A stretch of 6,465 nt of DNA. Origin: Desulfobacteraceae bacterium. GTDB lineage: Bacteria; Desulfobacterota; DSM-4660; Desulfatiglandales; Desulfatiglandaceae. Positions 1 to 6,320 of the stretch are shown here, one piece after another (position 1 is the first letter of the stretch; each line of letters opens with the position of its first letter). Made by a program: the position numbers and the translations under genes. The notes below the pieces were generated by a model, which had not been told where the DNA came from, made no database searches, and saw nothing but the letters and a program-made list of their open reading frames with translations. The stretch lies in NCBI GenBank assembly GCA_030597505.1, contig JAUVRS010000160.1:1-6465 (forward strand). Direction: 5' to 3'.

Positions 1-689
1 CGGGATTTTTTCGCCAGGGGAGCTGTGGCCAGGATATAGTCGATACGCCACCCCATCTTTCGTTTGAGGGCATTGGGAATTCTGTAGTCCCAAAATGTGT
101 AGTGCCCCCCTTGCGGCTGATGTTTTCTAAAGATGTCTGTCAACCCCCAGTTTAACAGTTTGCACATTAGCGCTTGTTCGTCGGGATGAAACCCCACCTC
201 TCCTTTAAAACCCTCAGGGTCAAACACGTCTATGGGTTCGAGCGCCACATTAAAATCCCCAGCTATTAAAAGAGGCATGTCGGGGGCATAATCCTTTTCG
301 ATCCGGGAGATGAGATCCGTCAGCCACTTGAGTTTGTGTCTGAATTTTTCGGTCCCCGGGGCAAACCCCTGAGGGACATATACATTAATAATTGGAATGG
401 CACCAGCTTCTGCAGAAATAAACCGAGCCTCTTCACATTCCCCGGTGTAGAGTCCTTTGCGGATGTTCCTCAAAGGAATGTCGCTGATAATGGCAACTCC
501 GTTATAGGACTTCTGCCCGCTAAAGATGACGTGGTACCCCATATCTTGAAACTTGTGGGCGGGAAAATCTTTATCCTGGACCTTGGTTTCTTGAAGACAC
601 AGAACATCAGGCCGGATTCGTTCCAGCCAATCAATGATAATGGGGAGCCTGGCACGAACTGAATTGGTGTTAAGGGTTGCAAATCGCAT
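1..689 (-). CDS. xthA: Exodeoxyribonuclease III (AP endonuclease), C-terminus cut by window edge
   Basis: Partial gene: about 229 codons are open from ATG at 689 to the left edge, with no stop. ExoIII is usually 250-270 residues, so roughly 25-40 C-terminal residues are outside, including the expected SDH catalytic histidine region. The translation starts MRFATLNTNSVRARL and carries the family motifs in order: Asn7, LQETK with metal-binding Glu34 (same number as in E. coli XthA), NVYVPQG with Tyr104, GDFN with Asp145 and Asn147, TFWDY near 198-202, and GWRIDYIL with Asp217. The family cleaves DNA 5' of abasic sites and degrades duplex DNA 3' to 5' during base excision repair in the cytoplasm. 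The start is well fixed, because an in-frame TAG lies five codons upstream. No clear Shine-Dalgarno precedes the ATG, which is slightly odd. It is divergent from the small gene at 769, with a 79-bp spacer in which I see no convincing promoter. Confidence 0.95.
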   Translation of the reverse strand, partial: MRFATLNTNSVRARLPIIIDWLERIRPDVLCLQETKVQDKDFPAHKFQDMGYHVIFSGQKSYNGVAIISDIPLRNIRKGLYTGECEEARFISAEAGAIPIINVYVPQGFAPGTEKFRHKLKWLTDLISRIEKDYAPDMPLLIAGDFNVALEPIDVFDPEGFKGEVGFHPDEQALMCKLLNWGLTDIFRKHQPQGGHYTFWDYRIPNALKRKMGWRIDYILATAPLAKKS

Positions 690-756
690 GTCATTGCCAT
701 TACGCTAAAGGGGAAACATAGGGCCCAAAGGGGGGCGCCGCTTACCATGACCGGGT

Positions 757-761
757 AAGGA
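757..761 (+). promoter_or_regulatory. Ribosome binding site AAGGA for the small membrane gene
   Basis: TAAGGA lies 7 nt before the ATG at 769. It is the reason for placing the gene start there rather than at the internal GTG at 864, which has no comparable site. It supports the idea that the frame opening at 769 is the true N-terminus of the gene continued in another frame further on. Confidence 0.6.
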
Positions 762-768
762 TAACCAG

Positions 769-1049
769 ATGGTGCGAAAATGTCTACGCCCAATCCTGCA
801 AAGGCCAAGAATTGGTAGCTGGCAAAGACTGGTTGGATCACTTTTTTTTGTGGGATCGGGCGTGTGCTGGGTTCGGTGCTGTTGGGGTTCTTGGGTGTTA
901 CAACGATCCTGACCATGATGGATGTGGTGATGGGGACCTCTCTGGGTATCGTGAATGTAAAGCTCGATTTTATGGAGAAATACATCCATGCACCGGCGGG
1001 GCTGATCATTGCAATTTCAGGGTTGAGCATCAAGATCTTTGGGTTGTGA
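769..1049 (+). CDS. Small two-TM membrane protein, apparently frameshifted at a T8 run
   Basis: No family recognised. Frame A opens at ATG 769 behind a good RBS and encodes a basic N-terminus (MVRKCLRPILQRPRIG) running into hydrophobic residues, then ends at TGA 910-912. Frame B, one base back, is open from about 819 to TGA 1047-1049. It encodes a hydrophobic stretch (VLGSVLLGFLGVTTIL), a short loop (MMDVVMG to EKYIHA) and a second hydrophobic C-terminus (PAGLIIAISGLSIKIFGL). Rereading one T at the 8-T run (842-849) joins them into a 93-residue protein, with TM1 about residues 21-48 and TM2 about 76-93 and a basic cytoplasmic start. A 2-nt loss in the GTGTG at 862-866 would also join the frames. 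The break may be a true lesion, a homopolymer sequencing error or programmed -1 frameshifting; the sequence cannot decide. A gene caller would probably report only 864-1049 (GTG start, 61 aa). It lies 77 bp upstream of the lipoprotein gene and may be co-transcribed with it. Confidence 0.5.
843..849 (+). other. Slippery heptamer T TTT TTT within an 8-T run
   Basis: In the frame set by ATG 769 the codons here are CTT TTT TTT GTG, so bases 843-849 form a perfect X XXY YYZ heptamer. A -1 shift here moves reading exactly into the downstream open frame. I see no strong stem-loop or pseudoknot immediately 3', and no internal Shine-Dalgarno stimulator. A simple indel is therefore at least as likely as a programmed signal. 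Confidence 0.4.
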
Positions 1050-1126
1050 TTGAGCGAGGGATACTGAATTCGAGACCACGGAATCCGTTAGCGATTAACA
1101 GGGAAAGATGTGAAGGAGGATAGACA

Positions 1127-1744
1127 ATGAGAAGGATAAGAAAGGATTTTTTTAAAAACCTGGTGTTTTTGTTTGTTGTCGGGTTTATGGCTTCATGCAC
1201 GTCCATTCCTGAACTTCAGATCGATTACCGGCTCCCGCCCCGATCAGACCGGCTGAGAGATAAAAAAGTGATCCTGAAGATCGTTGATGCCCGCAAAAAC
1301 AAGGAAATCTTGAGCCCGGGAGCAAGAAAAAAACTGGCGGGCTTTTCAGGCAACTTTTCCCTAAGCGTCGCCGGTTACAAGGGAAAAGGGGTAACGATTG
1401 GGATATTTCAGGTGACGGATATGATGAGAGAGGTATTAAAGAGGAGATTGGAGAACCTGGGGTTGACGGTCCTCTTTAATAAGTCACAGGGGGTGCCACA
1501 ATTATTGTTTGTCCTGAAGGAATTTTCTCTGGATCTGGAAGGTGAAAGATGGGTGGCAAAGATAAACTATGAGGCAAAGCTGCTGAGAGATGGCGGGTTT
1601 ATGGCAATCCAAGAGCTAAATGGGCAGGCCGAGAGATTTGAATTGGTGGGGCGGGAAGAGGCAGATGTTGTTGTTGGAGAAATTCTTACAGATTTGGTCA
1701 ACCGGCTGGATGTGGCAAGGCTTTTCCAAAATGTCGGGCTCTAA
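1127..1744 (+). CDS. YajG-like lipoprotein of unknown function
   Basis: The 205-residue product starts with a classic lipoprotein signal: positive n-region (RRIRK), hydrophobic h-region (about residues 11-20) and a lipobox M-A-S-C with Cys24 as the lipidated residue. Residue +2 is Thr, not Asp, so by the E. coli Lol rule it would go to the outer membrane. The mature part resembles the YajG family (Pfam Lipoprotein_16): an early VxLKIVDARK strand, a central segment DMMREVLKRRLENLGL that matches the YajG helix before the 'G-hydrophobic' strand, then strands around LLFVLKEFSLDLEG and VAKINYEAKL, and a C-terminal helix. Length is close to YajG (about 190). The function of the family is not established. 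A strong RBS, GGAGG at 1115-1119, sits 7 nt from the ATG. rimO follows after 73 bp in the same direction, so they may share a transcript. The lipoprotein call is firm; the family assignment is by eye. Confidence 0.85.
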   Translation: MRRIRKDFFKNLVFLFVVGFMASCTSIPELQIDYRLPPRSDRLRDKKVILKIVDARKNKEILSPGARKKLAGFSGNFSLSVAGYKGKGVTIGIFQVTDMMREVLKRRLENLGLTVLFNKSQGVPQLLFVLKEFSLDLEGERWVAKINYEAKLLRDGGFMAIQELNGQAERFELVGREEADVVVGEILTDLVNRLDVARLFQNVGL

Positions 1745-1817
1745 CATGGCCGGCTAAAGGCGCTGGATTAGGATCGCGAAGGCAGGAGGATTGAGGGGCG
1801 GACCGTCGAAATCATCC

Positions 1818-3155
1818 ATGGGGCCAAAAGATAAGGTATTCGTGGTTAGTCTCGGCTGTGCAAAGAATCTGGTGGACAGTGAGCACATGCTGGGCCTTCT
1901 CCATTCAAAGGGTTTTGAACAGACTGCGAATATTGAAGATGCCGCTATTGCCGTGGTGAATACCTGTGGATTTATCCAAGGAGCCGTCGAGGAAACCATT
2001 GATACCATTCTTGAGGTGGTCAACCACAAAAAAAAAGGGGGTTTGAAAAAACTGCTGGTCACCGGGTGTTTTGTCCAACGTTATGGCTATAAACTCCAAA
2101 AAGAGATCCCGGAGGTGGATGGGTGGCTTGGGACCGGAGAGGTCCACCGGATAGCGGATATTTTAGAAGATGAAAATCAGGGTGAATCCACCCCGTTCCT
2201 AGTGGGCAGCCCCAAGTATTTAGCGGATCATTTGGTCCCAAGGGTCCAGACAACGCCATTTTATACGGCCTATCTCCGAATTGCTGAGGGATGTTCCCAC
2301 GGGTGTTCCTTTTGCACCATTCCGTCGCTACGGGGGCCCTTTCGAAGCAGGGACCCTGATTCTTTGATTATGGAGGCACAGCGTCTGATCAGCCGGGGGG
2401 TGAAAGAGCTTAATCTTATTGCCCAGGATACCACCATGTATGGTCAGGACCTTGAGAGCGATAGCTGTCTGGAAGACTTGCTGGAAAGGCTGGCAGCCCT
2501 TAAGGGGGTTGCGTGGATCCGTCTGTTGTACTGCCACCCAAACGGGGTTTCCGATCGATTGCTGGAGCTGATCGATTCGGAGGAAGTTATCTGCCCCTAT
2601 CTTGATCTCCCTATGCAACATGTCAATCAGGAGATTCTGAGGGCCATGGGAAGGGGTCCGGGGAGAGAAGGGCCTTGGGAACTGGTTGAGCGCATAAGAT
2701 CCAAGAAACGAAAAATAGGCCTCAGAACAACTTTTATCGTTGGATTCCCGGGGGAGACGGAAAAGAGTTTCCAGGAACTCTGTGAGTTTGTAAGGCTTGT
2801 TCAATTTGACCATCTGGGAGCTTTTGTATTTAGCAAAGAGGACGGGACGTCTGCGGCCCGACTGGGCTCGTGTGTGGATCAAGCAGAGGCCCAAAGGAGG
2901 CTGGATGAGTTGATGAATATCCAGAGAGAGGTCTCAAAAAAAATAAACCAAGGGATCGTGGGTGACACCATACCTGTTTTGATCGAAGGTAAAAGCCCTG
3001 AGACCGAGCTACTGCTCAAAGGGCGGAGCGCAACAATGGCACCCGATGTGGATTCACAGGTTTTGATCAACAAAGGGGAAGGGGTAGCCGGAGAGATTTT
3101 TCCGGTTTTGATCACTGAGGCCCATGCTTATGATTTGATCGGAAAAATTGTTTGA
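1818..3155 (+). CDS. rimO: Ribosomal protein S12 methylthiotransferase RimO
   Basis: Radical-SAM methylthiotransferase that adds a methylthio group to the conserved aspartate of ribosomal protein S12 (Asp89 in E. coli). The 445-residue protein (E. coli RimO is 441) has all three parts: the N-terminal UPF0004 domain with cluster cysteines Cys14 (SLGCAKNLVDSE), Cys50 (NTCGFI) and Cys84 (VTGCFVQRY); the radical-SAM core with the C-x3-C-x2-C motif at Cys159, Cys163 and Cys166 (AEGCSHGCSFC); and a C-terminal TRAM domain from about residue 372. CAKN plus NTCGFI and the short N-terminus separate it from MiaB and MtaB. Start choice is uncertain: ATG 1818 gives the usual family N-terminus a few residues before KVFVVSLGC. 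The frame is also open to TTG 1791, adding nine residues, but the GGAGG at 1785-1789 is then only 1 nt from the start codon. There is no obvious terminator after the stop. Confidence 0.97.
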   Translation: MGPKDKVFVVSLGCAKNLVDSEHMLGLLHSKGFEQTANIEDAAIAVVNTCGFIQGAVEETIDTILEVVNHKKKGGLKKLLVTGCFVQRYGYKLQKEIPEVDGWLGTGEVHRIADILEDENQGESTPFLVGSPKYLADHLVPRVQTTPFYTAYLRIAEGCSHGCSFCTIPSLRGPFRSRDPDSLIMEAQRLISRGVKELNLIAQDTTMYGQDLESDSCLEDLLERLAALKGVAWIRLLYCHPNGVSDRLLELIDSEEVICPYLDLPMQHVNQEILRAMGRGPGREGPWELVERIRSKKRKIGLRTTFIVGFPGETEKSFQELCEFVRLVQFDHLGAFVFSKEDGTSAARLGSCVDQAEAQRRLDELMNIQREVSKKINQGIVGDTIPVLIEGKSPETELLLKGRSATMAPDVDSQVLINKGEGVAGEIFPVLITEAHAYDLIGKIV

Positions 3156-3271
3156 ACACGAGGGATAAGGAACGAGGTGATTAGAGTTGTAAAATGAAAA
3201 GGGCTGGATTATTATCCGGGAGGTAGGCCGACTGGGTCTTCAGAACTCCACGGTTTGTGTGAAACACTGAC

Positions 3272-3300
3272 TTGAATTGATTTGCATTGATTTGGATAAT
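3272..3300 (+). promoter_or_regulatory. Putative sigma70-type promoter for the prenyl synthase gene
   Basis: TTGAAT (3272-3277) and GATAAT (3295-3300) are separated by 17 bp, giving 4/6 and 5/6 matches to the consensus boxes at ideal spacing. A start of transcription near 3307 would leave a leader of about 27 nt containing the TAAGG (3325-3329) ahead of ATG 3334. This suggests that the prenyl synthase is transcribed separately from rimO across the 178-bp gap. Confidence 0.5.
3276..3294 (+). repeat. Tandem ATTGATTTG repeat in promoter spacer
   Basis: ATTGATTTG occurs at 3276-3284 and again at 3286-3294, a 10-bp period (one helical turn), filling the region between the -35 and -10 boxes. A partial third copy, TGATTTG, lies at 3313-3319. 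It may be simple AT-rich repetition. A regulator binding the same DNA face is possible but unproven. Confidence 0.45.
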
Positions 3301-3333
3301 GTAATTTCGCGCTGATTTGACGATTAAGGTATT

Positions 3334-4311
3334 ATGGATCCGTACGATTTGATTTTGAACCAAAACAAAGAACATTTTGACAGGATAAATGAGGAATTGA
3401 AGAAGGCCCTGAGCTCCCGCGTGTCCCTCATTGAAGATATTGGAAGCCACAGTCTGTTGGGGTGCGGCAAACGGCTTAGACCACTGCTTTTTGTTCTCTC
3501 TTGCAACCTCTGTGAATATGAGGGGGAGAATATCTACGAGCTTGCTACCATCTTTGAATTTATACATACGGCATCTCTTCTCCACGATGATGTCCTGGAC
3601 AATGCGGATGTCAGACGGAAAAAACCCTCCGCAAATCATATATGGGGGAATCATGCCGCTGTCCTGGAGGGAGACTTCTTATATCTGAAATCAACTTCAA
3701 TTGCCCTTGGCACCAGCAATCTCTCATTGTTCAAACGTGTAACAACCACAACCGCTCAGATGACAGAAGGCCAGATTATGGAGTTAATGAATACTCATAA
3801 CTGGAAGACCACCCAGGAAGAGTATATGGATATTATTACCTCCAAGACAGCTGTCCTCATGTCTGCGGCGTGTGCCTGCGGCGCTATTCTCTCCGGATCT
3901 GGACCGGAAACTGAGGCTGCACTTTCAGGATTTGGGCTGAACCTTGGTATCGTTTTTCAACTCATAGACGACCTATTGGACTATACATCGTCACAAGAGG
4001 AGTTTGGGAAACCCGTGGGAAAGGATTTGAAAGAGGGAAAGATTACCCTGCCATTAATATATACGCTGGCTGGTCTTGAGAGATCGGAGCGGGACAGATT
4101 GGAAGTTCTATTCAAAAATGGTAATGCTGATGAAGAGGAATACGGAAAGCTCATAAGCCTGGTGAATGAGAAAGGCGCCCTTGGACAGATAAGACATAAG
4201 GCAAGGTCTTATGCGGATAAGGCGGCGCGTTCACTGGCGGTTCTTCCGGATTCGGACCCAAAGAAAACCCTCTTGGAATTAAACGGGTATATTATTGATA
4301 GGATCTATTAA
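3334..4311 (+). CDS. Long-chain (E)-polyprenyl diphosphate synthase (IspB/octaprenyl type)
   Basis: All-trans prenyltransferase that extends an allylic diphosphate with isopentenyl diphosphate, most likely making the side chain of menaquinone or ubiquinone; cytosolic. The 325-residue length matches IspB-type enzymes. Visible motifs: GKRLRP (45-50, diphosphate-binding); the first aspartate-rich motif DDVLD at 85-89, followed by ADVRRKKPSANHIWGN; LEGDFLY (111-117); GQIMEL (146-151); KTAVLMSAAC (171-180); and the second aspartate-rich motif DDLLD at 212-216, followed by GKPVGKDLKEGKITLP. Position -5 before the first motif is Ala80, in HTASLLH. A small residue there leaves the elongation pocket open and is typical of long-chain rather than farnesyl or geranylgeranyl synthases. 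Product length (C35-C50) cannot be read from the sequence. A short-spaced TAAGG precedes the ATG by 4 nt. It ends 10 bp from the convergent molybdopterin-binding gene. Confidence 0.93.
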   Translation: MDPYDLILNQNKEHFDRINEELKKALSSRVSLIEDIGSHSLLGCGKRLRPLLFVLSCNLCEYEGENIYELATIFEFIHTASLLHDDVLDNADVRRKKPSANHIWGNHAAVLEGDFLYLKSTSIALGTSNLSLFKRVTTTTAQMTEGQIMELMNTHNWKTTQEEYMDIITSKTAVLMSAACACGAILSGSGPETEAALSGFGLNLGIVFQLIDDLLDYTSSQEEFGKPVGKDLKEGKITLPLIYTLAGLERSERDRLEVLFKNGNADEEEYGKLISLVNEKGALGQIRHKARSYADKAARSLAVLPDSDPKKTLLELNGYIIDRIY

Positions 4312-4321
4312 CACCCGGTCC

Positions 4322-5368
4322 TTACTTTCCAAACGGGCATACGGGAAATTGGCAATGCTCGCAGTTCAGGCATAGACCCCCGTGGGCCATGAGCGCCAGA
4401 TCTCTCCTTGTTATACCCTCACCTGCCAAAACTCGGGGCATAACAAGATCCAAAATGGTGGCCTTATAAAACAGGACGCAAGCCGGTAAACCCAGGATCG
4501 GCGTTTTATCTATGCGGCCATACAGGAACATGGCCCCGGGAAGAACAGGCGTGCCATAAACAACATCTTTGGCCCCGGCTTCCATGATGGCCATGCGGGT
4601 AATGTCGTCGGGGTCGACACTCATTCCCCCCGCCACCATAATGAGCCCTGCTTTTTTTTTGAGTAAATCCTTTATCCCTCCAACAATTTTCTGATTATCG
4701 TCAGGTCTGAACAGCGTCCATTTGAGCGTGCAATCAAAAAATTGAATTTTTTTTCTGATCAAAGGGGCGAATTTGTCTTCTATCAGACCGGAGTAGACCT
4801 CATTCCCGGTAATAATTAAGCCGATCGAAGGCCGTGAGAGTTGTTTTACCGAGAAGACTTTTTCTGTAGACTCCGCGATATTGAGGGCGGCCTTAAGTCG
4901 CCCTTCATCAATAACCAAGGGGATTGCCCGTGTGGCGGCTATGATCTCGCCTTTTTCCACGAGGGTATTGGTGTGCCGAGAGGAACAGGAGATATCGGGT
5001 ACAAGATTTAATTCCGTCAGGGCCTCCTGGTTGACCTTCAAAAGGCCCTTGTGCCTCGACCTGAGGGCTATCTTTCCCTCTGACGGACGATCGTCAAGGA
5101 TTACTCCGGGACCAGCCAATGCCTTACCCAGTCTGAGGGCGGCATCGTCCTCGTGGACCTCGCCAGGTTCAATGTGCAGGACAAAAAGATGTTCTTTTCC
5201 CAACCGCTTTAGATGGGGCACATCTTCTTCTCTGACGATATGGCCTTTGGTAAAGGCCGGGCCCTTGAATTGGCCCGGTCTGATTTCTGTCATGTCGTGG
5301 GCCAAAACCTTCCCTATTGCTTGGTCAAGCGGAATTATAGTTGCTGAAGATTTGTATTTGCTGGCCAT
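4322..5368 (-). CDS. MoeA/MoCF-type molybdopterin-binding protein with C-terminal Cys cluster
   Basis: The 348-residue product contains a MoCF-biosynthesis (MogA/MoeA-like) domain in its second half. SIGLIITGNEVYSG (181-194) is the Rossmann-like start with the TGNE turn, and AGGMSVDPDD (246-255) is the molybdopterin-binding GG-x-S-x4-D loop. YGTPVLPGAM (271-280) and ILGLPACVLF (291-300) correspond to the MoeA PGKP and GLPGNP segments. The N-terminal ~180 residues (IIPLDQAIGKVLAHDMTEI onward) recall MoeA domain edges but are shorter than full MoeA. The C-terminus carries C-x2-C-x2-C-x4-C (Cys333, 336, 339, 344), ending CPFGK, a likely metal or Fe-S site not present in E. coli MoeA. ATG 5368 is chosen because AAGGAG (complement of 5374-5379) lies 5 nt upstream; the frame opens further, to 5437, without an RBS. 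It is probably co-transcribed with the MBL gene 74 bp upstream. Role: inferred molybdenum or tungsten cofactor handling; not necessarily a true MoeA. Confidence 0.85.
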   Translation of the reverse strand: MASKYKSSATIIPLDQAIGKVLAHDMTEIRPGQFKGPAFTKGHIVREEDVPHLKRLGKEHLFVLHIEPGEVHEDDAALRLGKALAGPGVILDDRPSEGKIALRSRHKGLLKVNQEALTELNLVPDISCSSRHTNTLVEKGEIIAATRAIPLVIDEGRLKAALNIAESTEKVFSVKQLSRPSIGLIITGNEVYSGLIEDKFAPLIRKKIQFFDCTLKWTLFRPDDNQKIVGGIKDLLKKKAGLIMVAGGMSVDPDDITRMAIMEAGAKDVVYGTPVLPGAMFLYGRIDKTPILGLPACVLFYKATILDLVMPRVLAGEGITRRDLALMAHGGLCLNCEHCQFPVCPFGK

Positions 5369-5442
5369 GGGTTCTCCTTGATTCATTTGTTTTGACAGGG
5401 CTCCCGTTTTTAATTGGGCTCCGGGGGCTCTGGGCAAAGGTC

Positions 5443-6207
5443 CTAAACCCGAATTTGCAAAAGGTCTCTCCCCAGTATGAGTTCGCCCTTATATGTCGTC
5501 CGGCACTGGGCTGTAATATCAGTTTCTAGGCATTCCGGGTAGAAATGGGTGAGTACCAGTCGTTTTACCCCTGCCAAACTTGCCAGATGTCCGGCCTGGG
5601 ACGGGGTCAGGTGTCCCTCTATGTCCTTTCCGTCGGGGAATGAGGCCTCCAGAATCAAGAGGTCTGACCCTGCGGCCAGTTTTATGACATCCTCGGAAAA
5701 AGCGGTGTCTCCGGAATAAACAAGGCTTTTCCCGGTCCGGCTTTCGACCTTATAGGCAATACTGTTCGGTGTATGGTTTGCTGGCCCAGTAGATAGTTTG
5801 AATTTGGGGTAATTTTTCAGAATTCGTTGTCTCGGATCAAGTTCCTGTATCTCCATGATTTCAGGGGGGAGGGAAATCCACCCGGGATACGCCATTTTCA
5901 GGTGCTGGATAAATTCTTTTGTTCCTGTGGGGCCCGTGATTGTAAAAGGGCCCCTTTTGTGGATGAGAGTGGGGTTTTTCGTGGCGAAAAGGAGGTGGAC
6001 CAAGTCCGCTGTATGATCCGGGTGAAAATGGGTAATAAAAACCCTGCGTATCCGACCATGGTTTAGGCCTGCTACGGCGAGTTGACGGAGGGTCCCGGGG
6101 CCGATGTCGAAAAGGATCAGTTCGTCTTCCACCATCAGAGCAAAGGACGGTGACGCCCTGTGACTTAGGGGTATCCCGGTGCCAGAACCCAGGATGATCA
6201 ATTCCAT
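5443..6207 (-). CDS. MBL-fold metallo-hydrolase, RNase Z-like but without exosite arm
   Basis: The 254-residue protein has the complete metal ligand set of the RNase Z/arylsulfatase branch of the metallo-beta-lactamase fold: H-x-H-x-DH at His60, His62, Asp64 and His65 (THFHPDH), His145 (ANHTPNS), Asp167 (YSGDT), and His221 (THFYPE), plus the ILEASF and EGHLTPSQAG motifs (His199) typical of RNase Z-like proteins. It begins MELIILGSGTGIP, the usual first strand and glycine turn. Only 22 residues separate His145 from Asp167, whereas true tRNase Z has a much longer insert there, the tRNA-gripping exosite. A small-molecule hydrolase is therefore more likely than a tRNA 3' processing enzyme; the substrate is unknown. 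Start: ATG 6207 has GGAG (complement of 6215-6218) 7 nt upstream; an ATG at 6222 and a TTG at 6228 are in frame but have no RBS. It is the first gene of the likely pair with the molybdopterin-binding gene. Confidence 0.9.
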   Translation of the reverse strand: MELIILGSGTGIPLSHRASPSFALMVEDELILFDIGPGTLRQLAVAGLNHGRIRRVFITHFHPDHTADLVHLLFATKNPTLIHKRGPFTITGPTGTKEFIQHLKMAYPGWISLPPEIMEIQELDPRQRILKNYPKFKLSTGPANHTPNSIAYKVESRTGKSLVYSGDTAFSEDVIKLAAGSDLLILEASFPDGKDIEGHLTPSQAGHLASLAGVKRLVLTHFYPECLETDITAQCRTTYKGELILGRDLLQIRV

Positions 6208-6280
6208 TTTGAGACTCCGCATTATCAAGGGGTTGATTTACATCTTCCAAAATCGGGAGAAATTTCCCAGTAGAAAAGAT

Positions 6281-6310
6281 CTTATATTTTGTGTGGGCCT
6301 GACTAGTCAA
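6281..6310 (-). promoter_or_regulatory. Putative sigma70-type promoter for the MBL/molybdopterin gene pair
   Basis: On the minus strand, TTGACT (complement of 6305-6310) and TATAAG (complement of 6281-6286) are each 5/6 matches to consensus, separated by 18 bp. Transcription would start near 6274, giving a leader of about 67 nt. The palindrome AAGATCTT (6276-6283) overlaps the -10 and predicted start, and GACTAGTC (6301-6308) overlaps the -35. A short GGGA/TCCC stem occurs in the leader near 6255-6268. Any of these could be an operator, but none is recognisable. Confidence 0.55.
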
Positions 6311-6320
6311 TAAATATAGT

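Noticed and set aside
470..1033. Minus-strand ORF of 187 aa
   Set aside because: It overlaps xthA on the same strand in another frame and runs antisense to the small membrane gene. It has no RBS, and its proline-rich composition is typical of a shadow frame.
812..1123. Plus-strand ORF of 103 aa beginning MVAGKDW
   Set aside because: Third frame across the small membrane gene. Its composition (many Cys, His and Gly without hydrophobic pattern) and lack of RBS make it a shadow; it would also run to within 3 bp of the lipoprotein start, over that gene's RBS.
2328..2894. Minus-strand 188-aa ORF within rimO
   Set aside because: Antisense to the radical-SAM core, whose motifs are complete and in frame; no independent signal.
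3096..3148. ATTTTTCCG / CGGAAAAAT perfect 9-bp inverted repeat at the 3' end of rimO
   Set aside because: Considered as a terminator, but the loop is about 35 nt, the stem is AT-rich, it lies inside the coding sequence and no T tract follows; likely chance.
3210..3226. CTGGAT-TATT-ATCCGG stem in the rimO/prenyl synthase gap
   Set aside because: Only six pairs including a G-T wobble and no following T tract, so too weak to call a terminator.
4322..5368. Calling the molybdopterin-binding protein MoeA
   Set aside because: The MoCF domain is clear, but the N-terminal half is shorter and diverged and a Cys-rich tail is present; assigning moeA would overstate the evidence.
5443..6207. Calling the MBL protein RNase Z (rnz)
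   Set aside because: The His145-Asp167 gap is too short to hold the tRNA-binding exosite and the protein is shorter than RNase Z, so only the fold family is claimed.
5861..6310. Minus-strand 149-aa ORF over the MBL gene start
   Set aside because: Shadow of the MBL gene: Pro/His/Arg-rich, no RBS, and the in-frame MBL motifs in the other frame are unambiguous.
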